A DNA stretch of 64,000 bases from Bedellia somnulentella (GCA_963576735.1 OY755181.1:744001-808000), one strand, 5' to 3'; shown: positions 1 to 11,196, counted from the stretch's first letter. A program made the numbers and translations. The notes: a model not told the origin generated them from the letters alone.

Positions 1-105
1 AGTCTTCCCGTGACCATGATAACTGAAAAGTTTTCGAAACGACGGGCTTTTAGAACAATGTAATAACACGCGATTAAAATATCCGAAAATCGAAGTTGTT
101 TATTA
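1..105. repeat. Dispersed repeat D, terminal part
   Basis: This stretch is an inverted, diverged copy of 45226-45315 (shared core GATAACTGAAAAGTTTTCGA and the run around TCCGAAAATC). A shorter relative lies at 18885-18935. No coding potential is visible. The family could not be classified. Confidence 0.5.
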
Positions 106-195
106 ATACACTGGATTGAACTTCATAAACCAACACCGACACCACCAACACGAACATTCTCATCACCTACAAGGATTATTTAGTGACGACAGACG

Positions 196-420
196 ACATG
201 ATAGTTCAATAGGTAGAACACCCGCTCGTAATCAGACAGGCGTGAGTTCAAATCCCGGGTCGAGCCTCCACCAATTTGTCTTTTCTAAAGTCATATGTAT
301 GGGTTATTTATCATGATGGTATTTTCAAGTGATATTCAGAAGTGTTAGTACCTCTACGATCCTTTCGGAGGTACACGGCGCGAACGTTTGAGTTGATAAT
401 AATACTTAAACGTACCGTTG
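196..420 (+). repeat. SINE A copy, internally deleted
   Basis: It has a tRNA-like head with A-box and B-box-like words (ATAGTTCAATAGG and GAGTTCAAATCCC). The shared SINE body with CAATTTGTCTTTTCTAAAG follows, then a jump to the 3' end (TTAGTACCTCT...GCGCGAACGTTT). The middle of the consensus is missing. Confidence 0.7.
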
Positions 421-819
421 ACCGTTTCATGCAATATGTGTTTAATAGGAAACAATAAACTCGATACAACAGTTAATCAAATAAGCTTTTACGTCCCCAG
501 AGCCCAAAATTAAGTGCTTTGTTTCGTTGTTGAATATATATTGATGTAAGGCCTCGTTTGTGCATTAGTATAAACACATGATGTGTACACTATATGTAGT
601 TAAATAGATGTACTTAATTATAATCTCGCCCCGTATTTCTATTGGGGTAGGCTTCACGAAAGATGGTTGAAGACCAGATTGAAAACAATAGTACAACATT
701 ATTCATATTCATATTCGTATTCGTTTATTGCTTCATTAGAGACCGAAGTGAGAAAAAAGGGATGAGAAAAATTATGAACGACGGAAAAGCAAGAGAGATC
801 AAAACTAAAACAATACTGT

Positions 820-905
820 GAAGAAACCCACATGGCTGAGAACAGCTTAGTCATGTGACAAAGTATTCATGATTCGTAAACAGTGATTGGCTTGAAATGT
901 ACTCT
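820..905 (+). repeat. SINE A fragment
   Basis: Matches the central part of family A (GAAACCCACATGGCTGAG, TAGTCATGTGACAAAGTATTC). It is diverged and truncated at both ends. The interval 906-1230 shows nothing recognisable. Confidence 0.5.
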
Positions 906-1239
906 ATCGCCCCTCTGGAGAGATACGTGAACAAAAAGGTTGAGCATTTCACTTTTAGTGCAGAAGTTTGATACATCGAGCAACAAACAGTCTGATATTG
1001 AACTGAATGATGAGAATGCTCGATTACATTATGTTGTTCTGGTTCCTGTGCTGATGTTTAGGTGCAAATGTTGATAATTAATTATGAAATGATAATGTTG
1101 GCAGGAGAAATTCAGGTCTTCAGAGAGTTTGTAACATTCAAGATGACAATGTAGAATACATGCTTGCTGTTCGGTAGTGAAACGAAGTAAATTGTTGATT
1201 AATATAAATAAAAATAAATATATAATACACAAATGACTT

Positions 1240-1320
1240 CTCCCAACGAGACTCAAACCCGTGACATCCGGATCCAGAAGCTAATCACCTTCTGTAGAAG
1301 CTGTAGCTAGTCGTCTGTAT
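1240..1320 (-). repeat. tRNA-like SINE head (unclassified)
   Basis: The reverse strand carries a B-box-like GGGTTTGAGTCTC with an upstream A-box-like stretch. This resembles the head of a tRNA-derived SINE, but no clean cloverleaf can be drawn. Confidence 0.3.
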
Positions 1321-1971
1321 GAAGAACTGATTTTGATAGTATTTTCAAACAGGAGGCAGCGACATTGCATATATACAGATAGAAAAATAGGTCTATATTT
1401 ACTAGCGTAACAAATTATGATACAATTTAACTTGAGATAACGTTTCTAGAAGTAATGATGATCAACTAATTGCAAGTCCAATATTTACTTCAAGTCTATT
1501 ATTTCAATATTTGAGTATTTTCTGGAAAACCAATTTTTCATCAACGATTCAATAAAATTTAAAATCGAATCCAAATGTTTGGATATGACTGGACCAATAA
1601 GTGATGTGAAGTATTTTCGTTGAAGAAAAAACATTATTAATGGTGTACACAGCTCGCTTGCAAAAAAACCATTAATTTATAGCTTCACAACATGTCATCG
1701 AACGTAATTTATTAATTCGTTCCATATTTTCATACTTACCTAAATCCTAAAAAAATGTTTTCAGTAGTTTAGATGAAATAATATTTCAGCTGATATTTTT
1801 GCGTGGAGACGGAAAAATAAAGGATAGTTAAAGATGGCATTTCAACATCATCGAGCTTAAACTGATAACATTAAGTATGAATTTTTGAAAGAGATTAAAA
1901 TCAAGGACTTGAATGATTTGATAAAAAGTTAAATATTATGTTTTTGTCAAAACTTAAGAATGACTACCATA

Positions 1972-4677
1972 CTTTGACTATGAACACTATAGACAGAGCG
2001 ATGTTACGTCATCCATTTTAAAAAGAGAAGCCCTTATTTAAGTTCTTATATGTTACAAAGAGACACAAATCTTTATTGTCATCTCTATCGCGTAACCCGT
2101 TTTGTTGATGTCACACTTTTAAATTGTGACAAACAAAGCGTCGACTTGTGAGCGATTTTGGTTTTCTTTTGATTTTGAGAAAGATTTTATTCATTTGTAT
2201 ATTGTTATTGTGACAAAAGAGACTCCATTAGTTAAGTTATTATTTAGTGAGGTATGGTTGGGTGTAGCGTGCTTGGCTGCGGAAGCCACAGCGAAAAACA
2301 CATCGAAGGATTGATTTTCCACAAGTGAGTGAGTTTTTTAATGTTATTCTACAGATAAATACATAATAAATACATTGTGCGATCAGAAAATAAGTGATTC
2401 AAATGTTAATTACGTTGAACTAGATTACTAGCATTTTCTTTAGTTATTTTGAGCAATTTTTTAATAGTATAACCTAAAAATATGCAGTATCTCAGTGTTG
2501 CCATAATTCACGTTTTCATCCTACCCTGTCGTTAGGGTAAAATTTTCAAATTAGTAAACTGATGTTAATGAGTGAGTATATTATGAATTTCGTCGCGCTA
2601 TAGCGACGCTGAATGATTTCCAATTGTTATCTACGGAATTAGTAAGTAATAAAATTGTTATATTTATTTAATTTCTTCGTATTCATTACAGTTTTCCTAA
2701 AGACCCGAATCTACGAGAAAAATGGATTGCGGCCACTGGAAGATGCTATTGGAAATAAACCAAAGTTTTGAGGCATACTATAAAATTGAAAGGCACCTCG
2801 TTTTTGTCCAAAGACTAAGCTTTGGCTCAAATGGCCGCAGTTGTTTTGAAAAAGTCTTTGAATTACAATAATCCAATTTATCCCCAGGCGCAAACATGCC
2901 ATGATTATCATTTTATTCTAAATGGTCTGAAGAGTTCTGCAATGAGTTGGGTATTGGAAAATGTTGGATTTACTTGCATTGAAGGGGATTAAAACAAGTG
3001 GTTTTCAATAATATTTAGGCAATTTTATTGATTATTAATTAAAAAACTGTTACATTTTGCTGATTTTTTTAAATTTCATTAGACTCCTTCCAAGTCACTA
3101 AATTGTTCCAGAATCTTTGTATTAAATCAATATGTTTTACTGAAAATAAGAAAACAACATGAGCACTATATTCATATGTATTTATTTCAATATGCTAGTA
3201 AGGTGACTACTAAATTTGTTTTAAAATGTTGCACAAAGTACCTGCACCTGCATTGAAACAACTTTTGTAGCATTAAGTGTGTCGGTAGATAAAGAGGTAA
3301 CAAAATTATGCCATCACCATTCTTTACATTCCTAGCCACACTAAGACAGCAAGCAGACTATTGTCTACTCACACTATCCAGACTTTGCCTGTGCCTGTTC
3401 ATGCAAGCATATGCTATGAGCTCGGGTGTCTTTTATGATGATAATGATAATTTAAGACTACAAACCCTACATAACAAACAATAATAAATAGAAATCTCTT
3501 TTACATGCATTATATTTGCTTATCTTAACTGTTCTTAATAGTTATTTTCAAGAACATCAATGAAACTCATTGATTTTCTCAACTGCATCAGAAAATTGGA
3601 CGTATACATGGATTTAGGCTGCAGAATTTTTATCCTCATGCCTAGTGAATTGCTCGTTATAAAAGCCAAACGTATTTTAACGAATTTAAAACTTAATACA
3701 CAAGCACTAGTTGTAGATTAATTTTAATTTAGTTAAAATTTACAATTAAATTTATATCATGTGGAATTTATTAAATCCTGTATGTATCCTTATGTGAAAC
3801 TATACCCTGAGGCTTTTCATAGGTCACAAGCTATCATAGAGGTCCTCGGAAATCGTCATGACATACAAATATATTTCATAGGACTTGTTTGCGGCAAACT
3901 TTCACCCGGATGAGTATCATATCCATTTTTCGTTTTTTTTCCATTCAAAACAAATCTAAGTGATGTAGTCGCTTTGCTGTCACACTTTTACACTAAGAAC
4001 TACACAAAACAGTTAAAAAAGCTGCAAAACAGCACTCATATTTTGATAAGTAATCTTTCTCACTGGCTCTCGCGCTCAATTTTGACATCGACATAAATTT
4101 GATATAAAATGACAAACATCTCAGTTTATGTCGCTGTCGAGCCGCTCATGCTCGCACATGTGACTCGGCTTTGCGATGTCAAAGGCGAGTCACTAGCGCT
4201 CTCACATCTCAGATGCCTCATGCTCGGGCGTGCGAGAAACGGTCAAATATGGCGGCCAATTCGCCCTTGAACGGTGACATAGCCCTATCTCAGAGGCTCT
4301 CACACGCCTCATGCTACCCCGGATGGGAAGATTCATCCCTGATAGTTAGTACAATGCTTTAGATTTCACGGTGTATTAAACATCAGTATAAATGGTAAAA
4401 TTAAACAAAAAAGATTGTATAATACTAGGAGCAAGTATGTATAATTATATGATTGCAGGAAATAATATAGTAAACAGTAAACTTTTAATTAAACAATAAA
4501 TTGACGTAATCAATTTTAAATTAAAAAGTAGCTTTTAGAATGGTGATTATGGTATTTTTTATATATCTTATATTTTATATATTTAGTGATCGCAACATTA
4601 CAGGGAAAAATATTGCTATCTAAAAGAGGTACTCTCCCGTTGCATTCTGACTCTGTCTATAGTGTTCATAGTCAAAG
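1972..4677 (+). mobile_element. P-superfamily DNA transposon (degenerate, THAP-bearing)
   Basis: A 27-bp perfect terminal inverted repeat, beginning CTTTGACTATGAACACTATA, lies at 1972-1998 and, inverted, at 4651-4677. The 8-bp direct repeat CTACCATA abuts it on both sides (1964-1971 and 4678-4685). Target duplications of 8 bp, terminal repeats of about 30 bp and an internal THAP-domain gene are together the hallmarks of the P-element superfamily. hAT elements also duplicate 8 bp but carry shorter terminal repeats and no THAP domain. At 2.7 kb the element is close to the usual P-element length, yet the only recognisable coding sequence is the THAP start at 2254-2758. No catalytic domain was recognised, so the copy is non-autonomous. 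A GC-richer block at 4045-4330 is unexplained. The classification is an inference from structure plus the THAP domain. Confidence 0.8.
2254..2758 (+). pseudogene. THAP-domain transposase N-terminus, two exons, broken
   Basis: Exon 1 (2254-2324) starts at ATG and encodes a zinc-binding start of the form MVGCSVLGC followed by ...GLIFH. It ends at a GTGAGT donor. Exon 2 begins at 2692 after TTCATTACAG and, joined in phase, reads NFPKDPNLREKWIAATGR, the conserved THAP alpha-helical and AVPTIF-like region. THAP domains are C2CH zinc fingers that bind transposon ends and are found at the N-terminus of P-element transposases. The frame hits TAA at 2756-2758, shortly after the W-K where a proline normally follows, and the CxxH half of the finger is not readable. 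Coding-looking sequence continues to about 2990 in shifted frames. The gene lies inside the terminal repeats of the P-like element, so it is taken as that element's own transposase remnant. Confidence 0.75.
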
Positions 4678-4698
4678 CTACCATAGTTTAGAAGATTC

Positions 4699-4838
4699 AC
4701 GCCCGATTTCTGAATTGAGTATTCCAGCTGAGAACAACTTAAGTATCGTTCTGTCGCCTTGAAATCTTAACAACTGAATGAGACAAAACGATACTTGAGT
4801 CGTTCTCAGCTTGAATACTCAATTCAGAAATCGGGCGT
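4699..4838. mobile_element. MITE-like foldback, 140 bp
   Basis: The arms ACGCCCGATTTCTGAATTGA...GTTCT and their inverse pair over about 58 bp with few mismatches, leaving a loop of roughly 25 bp. It has no coding capacity. It lies 14 bp outside the target duplication of the P-like element. No clear target duplication of its own was seen. Confidence 0.6.
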
Positions 4839-5050
4839 AAATATAATTTTGCATTAATAATCCTTTCACTGACCCAGGTACGATACGATTATCTAGAATT
4901 CACGTGATTCCAACACAACCACGATGTAGCCCGATAGTATCGGGAAATTAGTTATCATCGGTTTAGTTACATTACGGTTGAACTAAACAAGTCAATAACA
5001 AAATATAATGGTAAATACACATTTTAGATGTACACTAGAATAATATCGAA

Positions 5051-5303
5051 CATACATTATATACATGTATATACTAACGGCTATAAATCCCGAAAAGGGG
5101 TAGCCAAAGCTTTAGAGATATAAACTCCTCAGCCACATTTGGATGTACATAGGGGAGAAGATGGTAGAAATAAAGTATCGTAGGTGATGGATCTTGGAGA
5201 TCACATCGCTCAAAAACCACTTTAAAAAAGCACCAATTAGTCGCCTTTAACGACACACGTGGATAGAAAGGGGTAGTGATATTCTAAGCTGGCACTACAT
5301 AGC
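5051..5303 (-). repeat. SINE-like repeat B, near full length
   Basis: Starts with the tail (CATACATTATA...ACTAACGGCTATAAATCCC) and ends GGCACTACATAGC. Somewhat diverged from the other copies. Confidence 0.75.
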
Positions 5304-5339
5304 ATACAGATTTACTCACGGCTATAAACCCACTAATAA

Positions 5340-5561
5340 GCTGTGTAGTATCGGATTAGAATAGCACTACCCCATTTCTTCCGGTGGGTGTACGTAAGAG
5401 GCGACTAACGGTATTGGGGCTATTAAGGGATTTTTGGGCGATGCGGTTGAAGACCCATCTCCAACAACCTTTATTTTACCATCTCTTCCCCATGCAACTT
5501 TCCAAAAGTGGCTGTGGAATTTCTAAATCCACAGCTCTGGCTACCCCTTTTATAGGCTTAC
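5340..5561 (+). repeat. Repeat B copy
   Basis: Runs from GCTGTGTAGTATCGG through the conserved CTTCCGGTGGGTGTACGTAA to CTACCCCTTTTATAGG. The (TATG)n tail is missing. A 20-bp scrap of the tail of another copy lies just upstream (5313-5332). Confidence 0.8.
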
Positions 5562-6480
5562 TGTATACCCCATGAGATATTCCTCCCAGGGTGGGTGTGC
5601 TGATCTCCAAGTAACAAATTCTCACATGAAGTACAGGTTCAAAAGAACCTCTACCACGCTTTCAGGATTATACGGCGTGAATGTTATAATATATACATTT
5701 ATTTATTTTCATAATGTGTTTTTTAAGAATTTCGTATATTTCTATAACTTAAGGTCAGATCAGTACCCCGAAATTCGGAATAAACAATTTCTTAGCCACT
5801 TTTGGCTGTAAGAAATAAAATAAAAGGAAAATAAACATTTCATCAGATTTAAAACAAGGAATTAATGAACTAATTTTAAAGTAAAAGAATATCTTACCGA
5901 TGGAAACGCAAGGCGTAAAATATGAATAAATAAAATCATATGTGTAGCTGATAAACAATTTCGACTGCTACAATTTCGCATCATTCACATGAGTGAATTA
6001 TTTCTCACTCATTCAGAAATGTATCATGATGGGTTTCCAGATCATTAACCACAGTGTCATTGAACTTTTTCAGTTTTCGCCCGATGTTTTATTTATGTAG
6101 TTCCTCTACATTAAGTTTAATCACGTTTGTTTTATGTTCCATGATTCTTTATTTTTATATTAAAATTATATACATGTTTTCAAAAAATTTATCTTGTAGT
6201 TATATTTACGTAGATAATCGGAAACTCGCTTTCTTGAGCTGTTGAAATTCTTCAGAAGTTTTTTAAGAGAAAGTTATTCATTGGCTTCGTTTGAAAATTG
6301 CATAAACTTTTAGTCTTCTTTAAGTGATTTTTGTACTGTATTTTTGTTAACAACAATATAAGATCAGTTGGAATGAGCGCTATTGCTGATGCAGTAAGAA
6401 GGAATGGATAAAATTTTTGTCATGGCTGATTTGTCTTTTTTATTTTATACGAGTTTGGTTCAGTTGATTACCTGAGGTTG
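5562..6480. other. Intronic AT-rich sequence, no gene seen
   Basis: Several short open frames occur but none resembles a protein, and they overlap on both strands. No repeat family was recognised apart from weak B-like words near 5580-5620. Confidence 0.5.
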
Positions 6481-6483
6481 AAA

Positions 6484-6598
6484 CATACATAGATACATAT
6501 ACTCACGGCTATATATCCCAAGAAGGGGTTACCAGTGCTAAGGAATTAGTAATTACTCAGCCACTTTTGGAAAGTTAAGTCAGAAAATGATGGTAAAA
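6484..6598 (-). repeat. Repeat B, 3' part
   Basis: Tail and 3' half (CATATACTCACGGCTATATATCCC...CAGCCACTTTTGGAAAG...GATGGTAAAA), ending where the B consensus continues; 5' truncated. Confidence 0.7.
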
Positions 6599-6974
6599 GC
6601 GATGAGATGAAAACTGAGGTTAAAAGTGATAAAAAAATGTCTTGATTACACTCGGAGGGCTTCGATATATTTAATCATATGACAGTGAATTCGAACTAAG
6701 TAGCTACACAACACAGTACATAATTGAATACAGATAGGCGCAAGCAAGCAAACCTTATCACGTAAATTCTCTGTCAAGCAAAAGTGTCACTGAAAATAAG
6801 CACTTCTTAAATGTACAACATAAGCGATAGCTGAGACAATTTTAAATCCTAACAAGACACATTATATCGCACTGCATCATAATTCAGCTTTGTACATACT
6901 CGTAAATTATGCACAGAATATTAAATTGAATGGATAAAGTTCCGAGAACACACCCGTTTTGAATACAAACGTAC

Positions 6975-7122
6975 CTTTCTCTTAACCCTGACGACTTGCA
7001 TCTGATGGTGCGTGCACTCTCCTACGGCGCGAGCTCGCAGCGCCGAACTCATCCGAGCGTACGCCCACACCATCACGCCGGCGGGCGCCAAGTACGTCAC
7101 ACCCACGAATATCAAGTTGTAG
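6975..7122 (-). CDS. Tachykinin/natalisin-type GPCR, exon with TM5 and third intracellular loop
   Basis: The exon is bounded on the reverse strand by TTTCCCAG before it and GTACGT after it. It is 148 nt: one base completing a split codon plus 49 codons. It encodes YNLIFVGVTYLAPAGVMVWA (TM5, with a family-typical proline), then an Arg-rich loop containing GECTHHQMQVVRVKRK, the conserved start of loop 3 leading to TM6 in insect tachykinin-type receptors. Joined to the exon at 10341-10418 it restores an Ile codon at the junction (D-Y-I-Y-N-L). The receptor is a seven-helix membrane protein that binds an amidated neuropeptide and signals through G proteins. The next exons (TM6, TM7, tail) were not found down to position 1 and probably lie outside the window. 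A retroelement tail ends only ~30 bp upstream of the acceptor. Whether it is the tachykinin or the natalisin receptor cannot be settled here. Confidence 0.85.
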
Positions 7123-7149
7123 CTGGGAAATTTGTGTTTTGCCACTTGG

Positions 7150-7310
7150 CAATATCAAGCACTGAGTTAGGACCTAGTTTGTGTTACCATAGCACTAATT
7201 TTAAGTTTAAAGATATTGTTTTTTTTTTTTCACTTTATGTATTGTTTTTCATATTGTATGTGGTGTTATGTTAACATAAATAAACGAGTTATCTATCTAT
7301 CTATCTAAAT
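7150..7310 (+). repeat. 3' tail of a retroelement with (TATC)n
   Basis: A T-rich segment, AATAAA and a terminal run TATCTATCTATCTATCT (7289-7306) look like the 3' end of a non-LTR retroelement. It begins about 28 bp from the GPCR exon acceptor. No coding part is attached. Confidence 0.45.
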
Positions 7311-7980
7311 ACTGTGTTTAGTATAGAGGGATATGGTAAAGGTGTGAAAGATGGTATTGTAAAAAATCGGTTAAGTGCTAAGCTTCAGGTACATCTATTA
7401 TTATTTTTTAGTAACGATACTACTGGGAAAAAACTTGATTATAAGTTGAGGTGTATATCTATATTTATCGGTATTATATATGTTTTTCAACTGAATCATG
7501 CAAACTGCAATATATGAAATCACCAGTATATGCAGTTTTCATATTTCAGACCAATTTAAATATCTATTCCAACAGTTTCATACTAGATATAAAAGTTTAA
7601 TTGGATTTTCAATTCAAGCAACCTACTTGCAACTCGCTTTTAAAAGGTTACACGAATTTACACAACGTTTTCTCAATGTCAGTTGAGAACGTCCACCGAG
7701 GACACATTTAGATGAAAAAAGGAATGTGTTCAAAAAGTTACATATAGTCAATACTTTGTGGAAGGAAAAGACTGATATTGACAGCCACATACGAGTACAT
7801 AACGTTCGGTTAACCATTTTATTTAACATTTTGCTACACAAATATATTGACAGTTTGAATGAAACTACCATTAAATTGTTCATAAATGAAATCGTATAAA
7901 ATTACAGACAATTTTTACAAATTATTTTTTTACCCAGTTTGGTGGGATATTGCAAGCTTGAATCATCTGATCATCCAAAA
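7311..7980. other. Intronic sequence, no gene or repeat recognised
   Basis: AT-rich, with short overlapping open frames on both strands that show no protein-like composition. Confidence 0.5.
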
Positions 7981-7982
7981 TT

Positions 7983-8130
7983 AAGATGATCCCGTGTTTT
8001 GAAGGGCATGTTAGCTGACGATCTTGCGACTATCATGGTAATAATCGTTAGTCTGCATTATGCCAGCGTAGTAGACTATCGCCTAATCTCTTTATTCGGG
8101 GTAGGTTCGAACGAGTTGAAAAATAATCTT
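7983..8130 (+). repeat. Repeat E, diverged copy
   Basis: It shares the order of words with 41157-41330: CCCGTG...GGGCATGTTAGC, TCGTTAGTCTGC, GCCAGCGTAGTAGACTATCG and a GGGTAGGTTCGA end. It is strongly diverged. Confidence 0.5.
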
Positions 8131-8237
8131 AATATTGCACAGAAAGATTTTCATTCTATTTAACAAAAAATACAGCAAAGTAGTGTAATAGTAACAAAAA
8201 TATATTACTAAATACAAGCTTTCATTAATATTTAATT

Positions 8238-8490
8238 GCTGTGTAGTGTCGGCTTAGAATAGCACTACCCCATTTCTTCCGGTGGGTGTACGTAAGAGGC
8301 GACTAACGGTATTGGGGCTTTTAGGGGATTTTTGGGCGATGCGGTTGGAGACCCATCATCAACAACCTTTATTTCACCATCTTATCCCCACGCAATTTCC
8401 AAAAGTGGCTGAGGAATTTTTAATTCCTTAGCTCTGGCTACCCCTTCTAGGGATTTATAGCCGTGAGTATATGTATGTATGTGTATGTAT
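8238..8490 (+). repeat. Repeat B, full length
   Basis: Complete from GCTGTGTAGTGTCGGCTTAG to ATAGCCGTGAGTATATGTAT plus a (TATG)n tail. One of the least diverged copies, so a good reference for the family. Confidence 0.9.
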
Positions 8491-9147
8491 TAATATTTAA
8501 ACAGGTATTAGTAACATAGTTCCGGCCCGCACGATTCCCAGAAGTAAATTGCACAAGTTTCCGTAATTCCTCGGAAATAAGATTGGAGATAACATAAGAT
8601 ATTGTTGGTAGACAGAGATTTTCCCATTAGTTCTTTCAGGGGTACCAATGATAATTAAAAGAGTGTGCATATTGTAACGAACGACAAACAAGAGTTATGA
8701 TTGCAAGATTTTCATTTCCTTTCAGCATCTATCCGGCTCTTGCATAATAGAGATGTTAGGAAATCTTCTTGACATTCAAATAAAGAGTCATGTAAAAAAC
8801 ATATATTAATAAGAACCCTTTGTAGTGTTGCTTGAGGAGCTTGTCATAAAGGACAGTGATGTATTCCTTTTTTGCTGAACCGTTAACATTTTCATATTAT
8901 GCAGCGGGTGTCCGGAAAAATGTTATCATCATGTTATTTTGTATTTCATAGTCAATGCATTTTGATAAAACGGCTCTTTCCGGGTTTCGTTAAATCGCAC
9001 ATACTAACACTGCTGTATTTAACTATTCTTTGTTCGTTATCCCATTTACATACTAAATCTGTTTATCACGTGAACAACAAAGATAAATTCTTCATCCACA
9101 TAAAACCTAACTTAAAATTTAGTAAATAATATTAATCCTAAAAAGAT

Positions 9148-9325
9148 ATATATCCCAAAGAGGTATCAAGGGATTTATAGGAGAAAAATTTGAATTTTAG
9201 TAAGTTGTTTTTTTTTGTGAGTGGGATAATGTCGTATTTAGAGGATAGTTGGTGATGACTTGATGAGCCTTCGCCACATTGGCCAACATTCACCAAGTCG
9301 CCTGTTACGACACACAACCATAAGT
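9148..9325 (-). repeat. Repeat B, very diverged
   Basis: Only scattered words survive (TATATCCCAAAGAGGTA, AGTCGCCTGTTACGACACAC). The assignment is tentative. The interval 8491-9147 shows nothing recognisable. Confidence 0.3.
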
Positions 9326-9700
9326 AGATTACACCAAGTAAATAGCGTAATGCTAATAAACTGCTAAAAGTTATTCGGGTTAATGGAAAAGTTTGCTTCT
9401 ACTGTACAATTTTTAGTAGACCCGACGTTGTTTGATAATTTTCTTAATCGCGTCTTCGTCGCTGTTCGGCTGTCACGTTTAGATAAAGTAAAGGTTACCT
9501 ATTTAGCCTAAGGAACATGATTTCACCATTTTCTACCGACTATAAAGAGAAATGGCAAATAAGTCAAGATATAGAGTAAAAAGTCAAGTACTGACGAAAG
9601 CCCAGTATAGAAACCTACATGGTTGAGTTGTTATTAGTCATGAAGAGTGCGTTTCATACAAGACAGTAACAAGCTTGCTCTATATCTAGTGAATAGATTA

Positions 9701-9952
9701 CATACATATATACATACATATACTCACGGCTATAAATCCCTAAAAGGGGTAGCCAGAGCTGAGAAATTAGAAATTTCTCAGCCACTTTTGGAAGTTGAGT
9801 GGGGAAAAGATGGTAGAATACAGGTTGTTGGTGATGGGTCTCCAACCGCATCGCCCAAAAATCCCTTAAAAGCCCCAATACCATTAGTCGCCTCTTACGT
9901 ACACCCACCGGAAGAAATGGGGTAGTGCTATTCTAAGCCAACACTACACAGC
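9701..9952 (-). repeat. Repeat B, full length
   Basis: Begins CATACATATATACATACATA TACTCACGG and ends ...CAACACTACACAGC. Both ends are intact, and internal similarity to the copy at 8238-8490 is high. Confidence 0.9.
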
Positions 9953-10340
9953 TAATTTAATTAGATTCTGGATCTATTTTCTTATACCTTTACTCACCTT
10001 TATATTCAGTGGGATTCAAATCTGCCCCCTGATTACGTATCTTTTGCGGCTGACGATTGTGTAGCAAGTTGCACGGTTGTCGCTGTCAATGTCATAAATT
10101 TGTATGCGATTTGGCAGTTTTGACAGCGACAGTATTGCAATTCGAGACACAATCGCGGTCGCAAAGATATATAATCATCCCTCTCATGATCAACCAAAAA
10201 TTCAACCTTCAACTCCAGAAGCTAGTTACCTATCCACTTGGCCATGGACGTCAACAATTTTTGCGTATCCTATCACAGACTAGCACTCATTATATTTTTT
10301 AATTAAATATCTCTGTGAAATAATATATTCTATAACTCAC

Positions 10341-10418
10341 ATATAATCTATCCGTGATGTGGGGTAGCTGCCGTCAGGCCACTTTATGAAGCAAATCTCT
10401 CGTTCTCCATTTATATAC
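10341..10418 (-). CDS. Tachykinin/natalisin-type GPCR, second extracellular loop exon
   Basis: This 78-nt exon lies between an acceptor TTTTTTGTTTCAG and a donor GTGAGT on the reverse strand. It has one leading base, 25 codons, then two trailing bases that pair in phase with the exon at 6975-7122. It encodes Y-I-N-G-E-R-E-I-C-F-I-K-W-P-D-G-S-Y-P-T followed by SRIDY. The Cys is expected to form the disulfide to the Cys at the top of TM3, and WPDG is a strong signature of insect tachykinin-type receptors. No open frame longer than this is present, so the exon is easily missed by ORF scanning. The preceding TM4 exon should end with two bases but was not located between here and 21.7 kb. Confidence 0.85.
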
Positions 10419-10429
10419 CTGAAACAAAA

Positions 10430-10855
10430 AAGCTAGGTTCTTTACTTTATGAATGCAAAGTTGTTACTCAGATATATTCGTTTAACATACTCCTACGAAA
10501 CATTTTTGCGTTTCTTTGTTTTCAGCAAGTATTATTCTATTTTATTTCATAGAGTGTAGCTTTAGTAGAACACACTTCCTTTTTATGGGAATAATTTATT
10601 GCGAGTGACATAATAAAGAAGACAGAAGAGATAAATAATAAAGAAGACGGAACGCTATGTTTATCTTTAAAACGATATCGGTTTTGAACTATCTCTAATT
10701 TAAACATCGGTCAACTAATTGCAAACATACTTGGGTGATGGGGAACAAGCCAACAACTGCTTATCACACTATTAAATGTACTTAATATAAGTAAATCATG
10801 ACATGACGATTTTTACCTTAATCGTATAAAGAACAAATTTTAAAGTCATTTTATT
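10430..10855. other. Intronic sequence, no gene seen
   Basis: AT-rich, with a locally repeated AATAAAGAAGACAGAAGAG/AATAAAGAAGACGGAA motif at 10611-10652. Otherwise nothing recognisable. Confidence 0.5.
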
Positions 10856-11107
10856 GCTGTGTACTGTCGGCTTAGAATAGCACTACCCCTTTTCTTCCGG
10901 TGGGTGTACGTAAGAGGCGACTAACGGTACTGGGGCTTTTTAAGGGATTTTTGGGCGATGCGGTTGGAGACCCATCACCAACAACCTTTATTATACCATC
11001 TTTTCCCCACTCAATTTCAAAAGTGGCTGAGGAATTTCTAATTTCTCAGCTCTGGCTACCCCTTTTAGGGATTTATAGCCGTGAGTATATGTATATGTTT
11101 ATTTATG
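10856..11107 (+). repeat. Repeat B, full length
   Basis: GCTGTGTACTGTCGGCTTAG through TTATAGCCGTGAGTATATGT; the tail has decayed to TATATGTTTATTTATG. Confidence 0.9.
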
Positions 11108-11129
11108 TCTGAAACGACACAAGCGTGAT

Positions 11130-11196
11130 CGCCCTCTCTAGGATTTGAACCTATGCTTTGCACCTGAGAGCGGTCTCTTTCCCACTAAACAACCAA
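11130..11196 (-). repeat. tRNA-like SINE head
   Basis: The reverse strand has TGTTTAGTGGGAAAGAGACC (A-box-like) and GGTTCAAATCCTAGAGAGGGC (B-box region, T arm). The D and T arms can be drawn, but the acceptor stem does not close. It is read as a degenerate tRNA-derived head, not a tRNA gene. Confidence 0.4.

Noticed and set aside
2711..2911. 66-codon minus-strand frame
   Set aside because: It is opposite the THAP exon, which fits splice sites and family motifs.
10018..10300. A gene-like stretch with an 81-codon frame and tRNA-like words
   Set aside because: Neither a stable cloverleaf nor a protein motif could be supported; it may be an old SINE.
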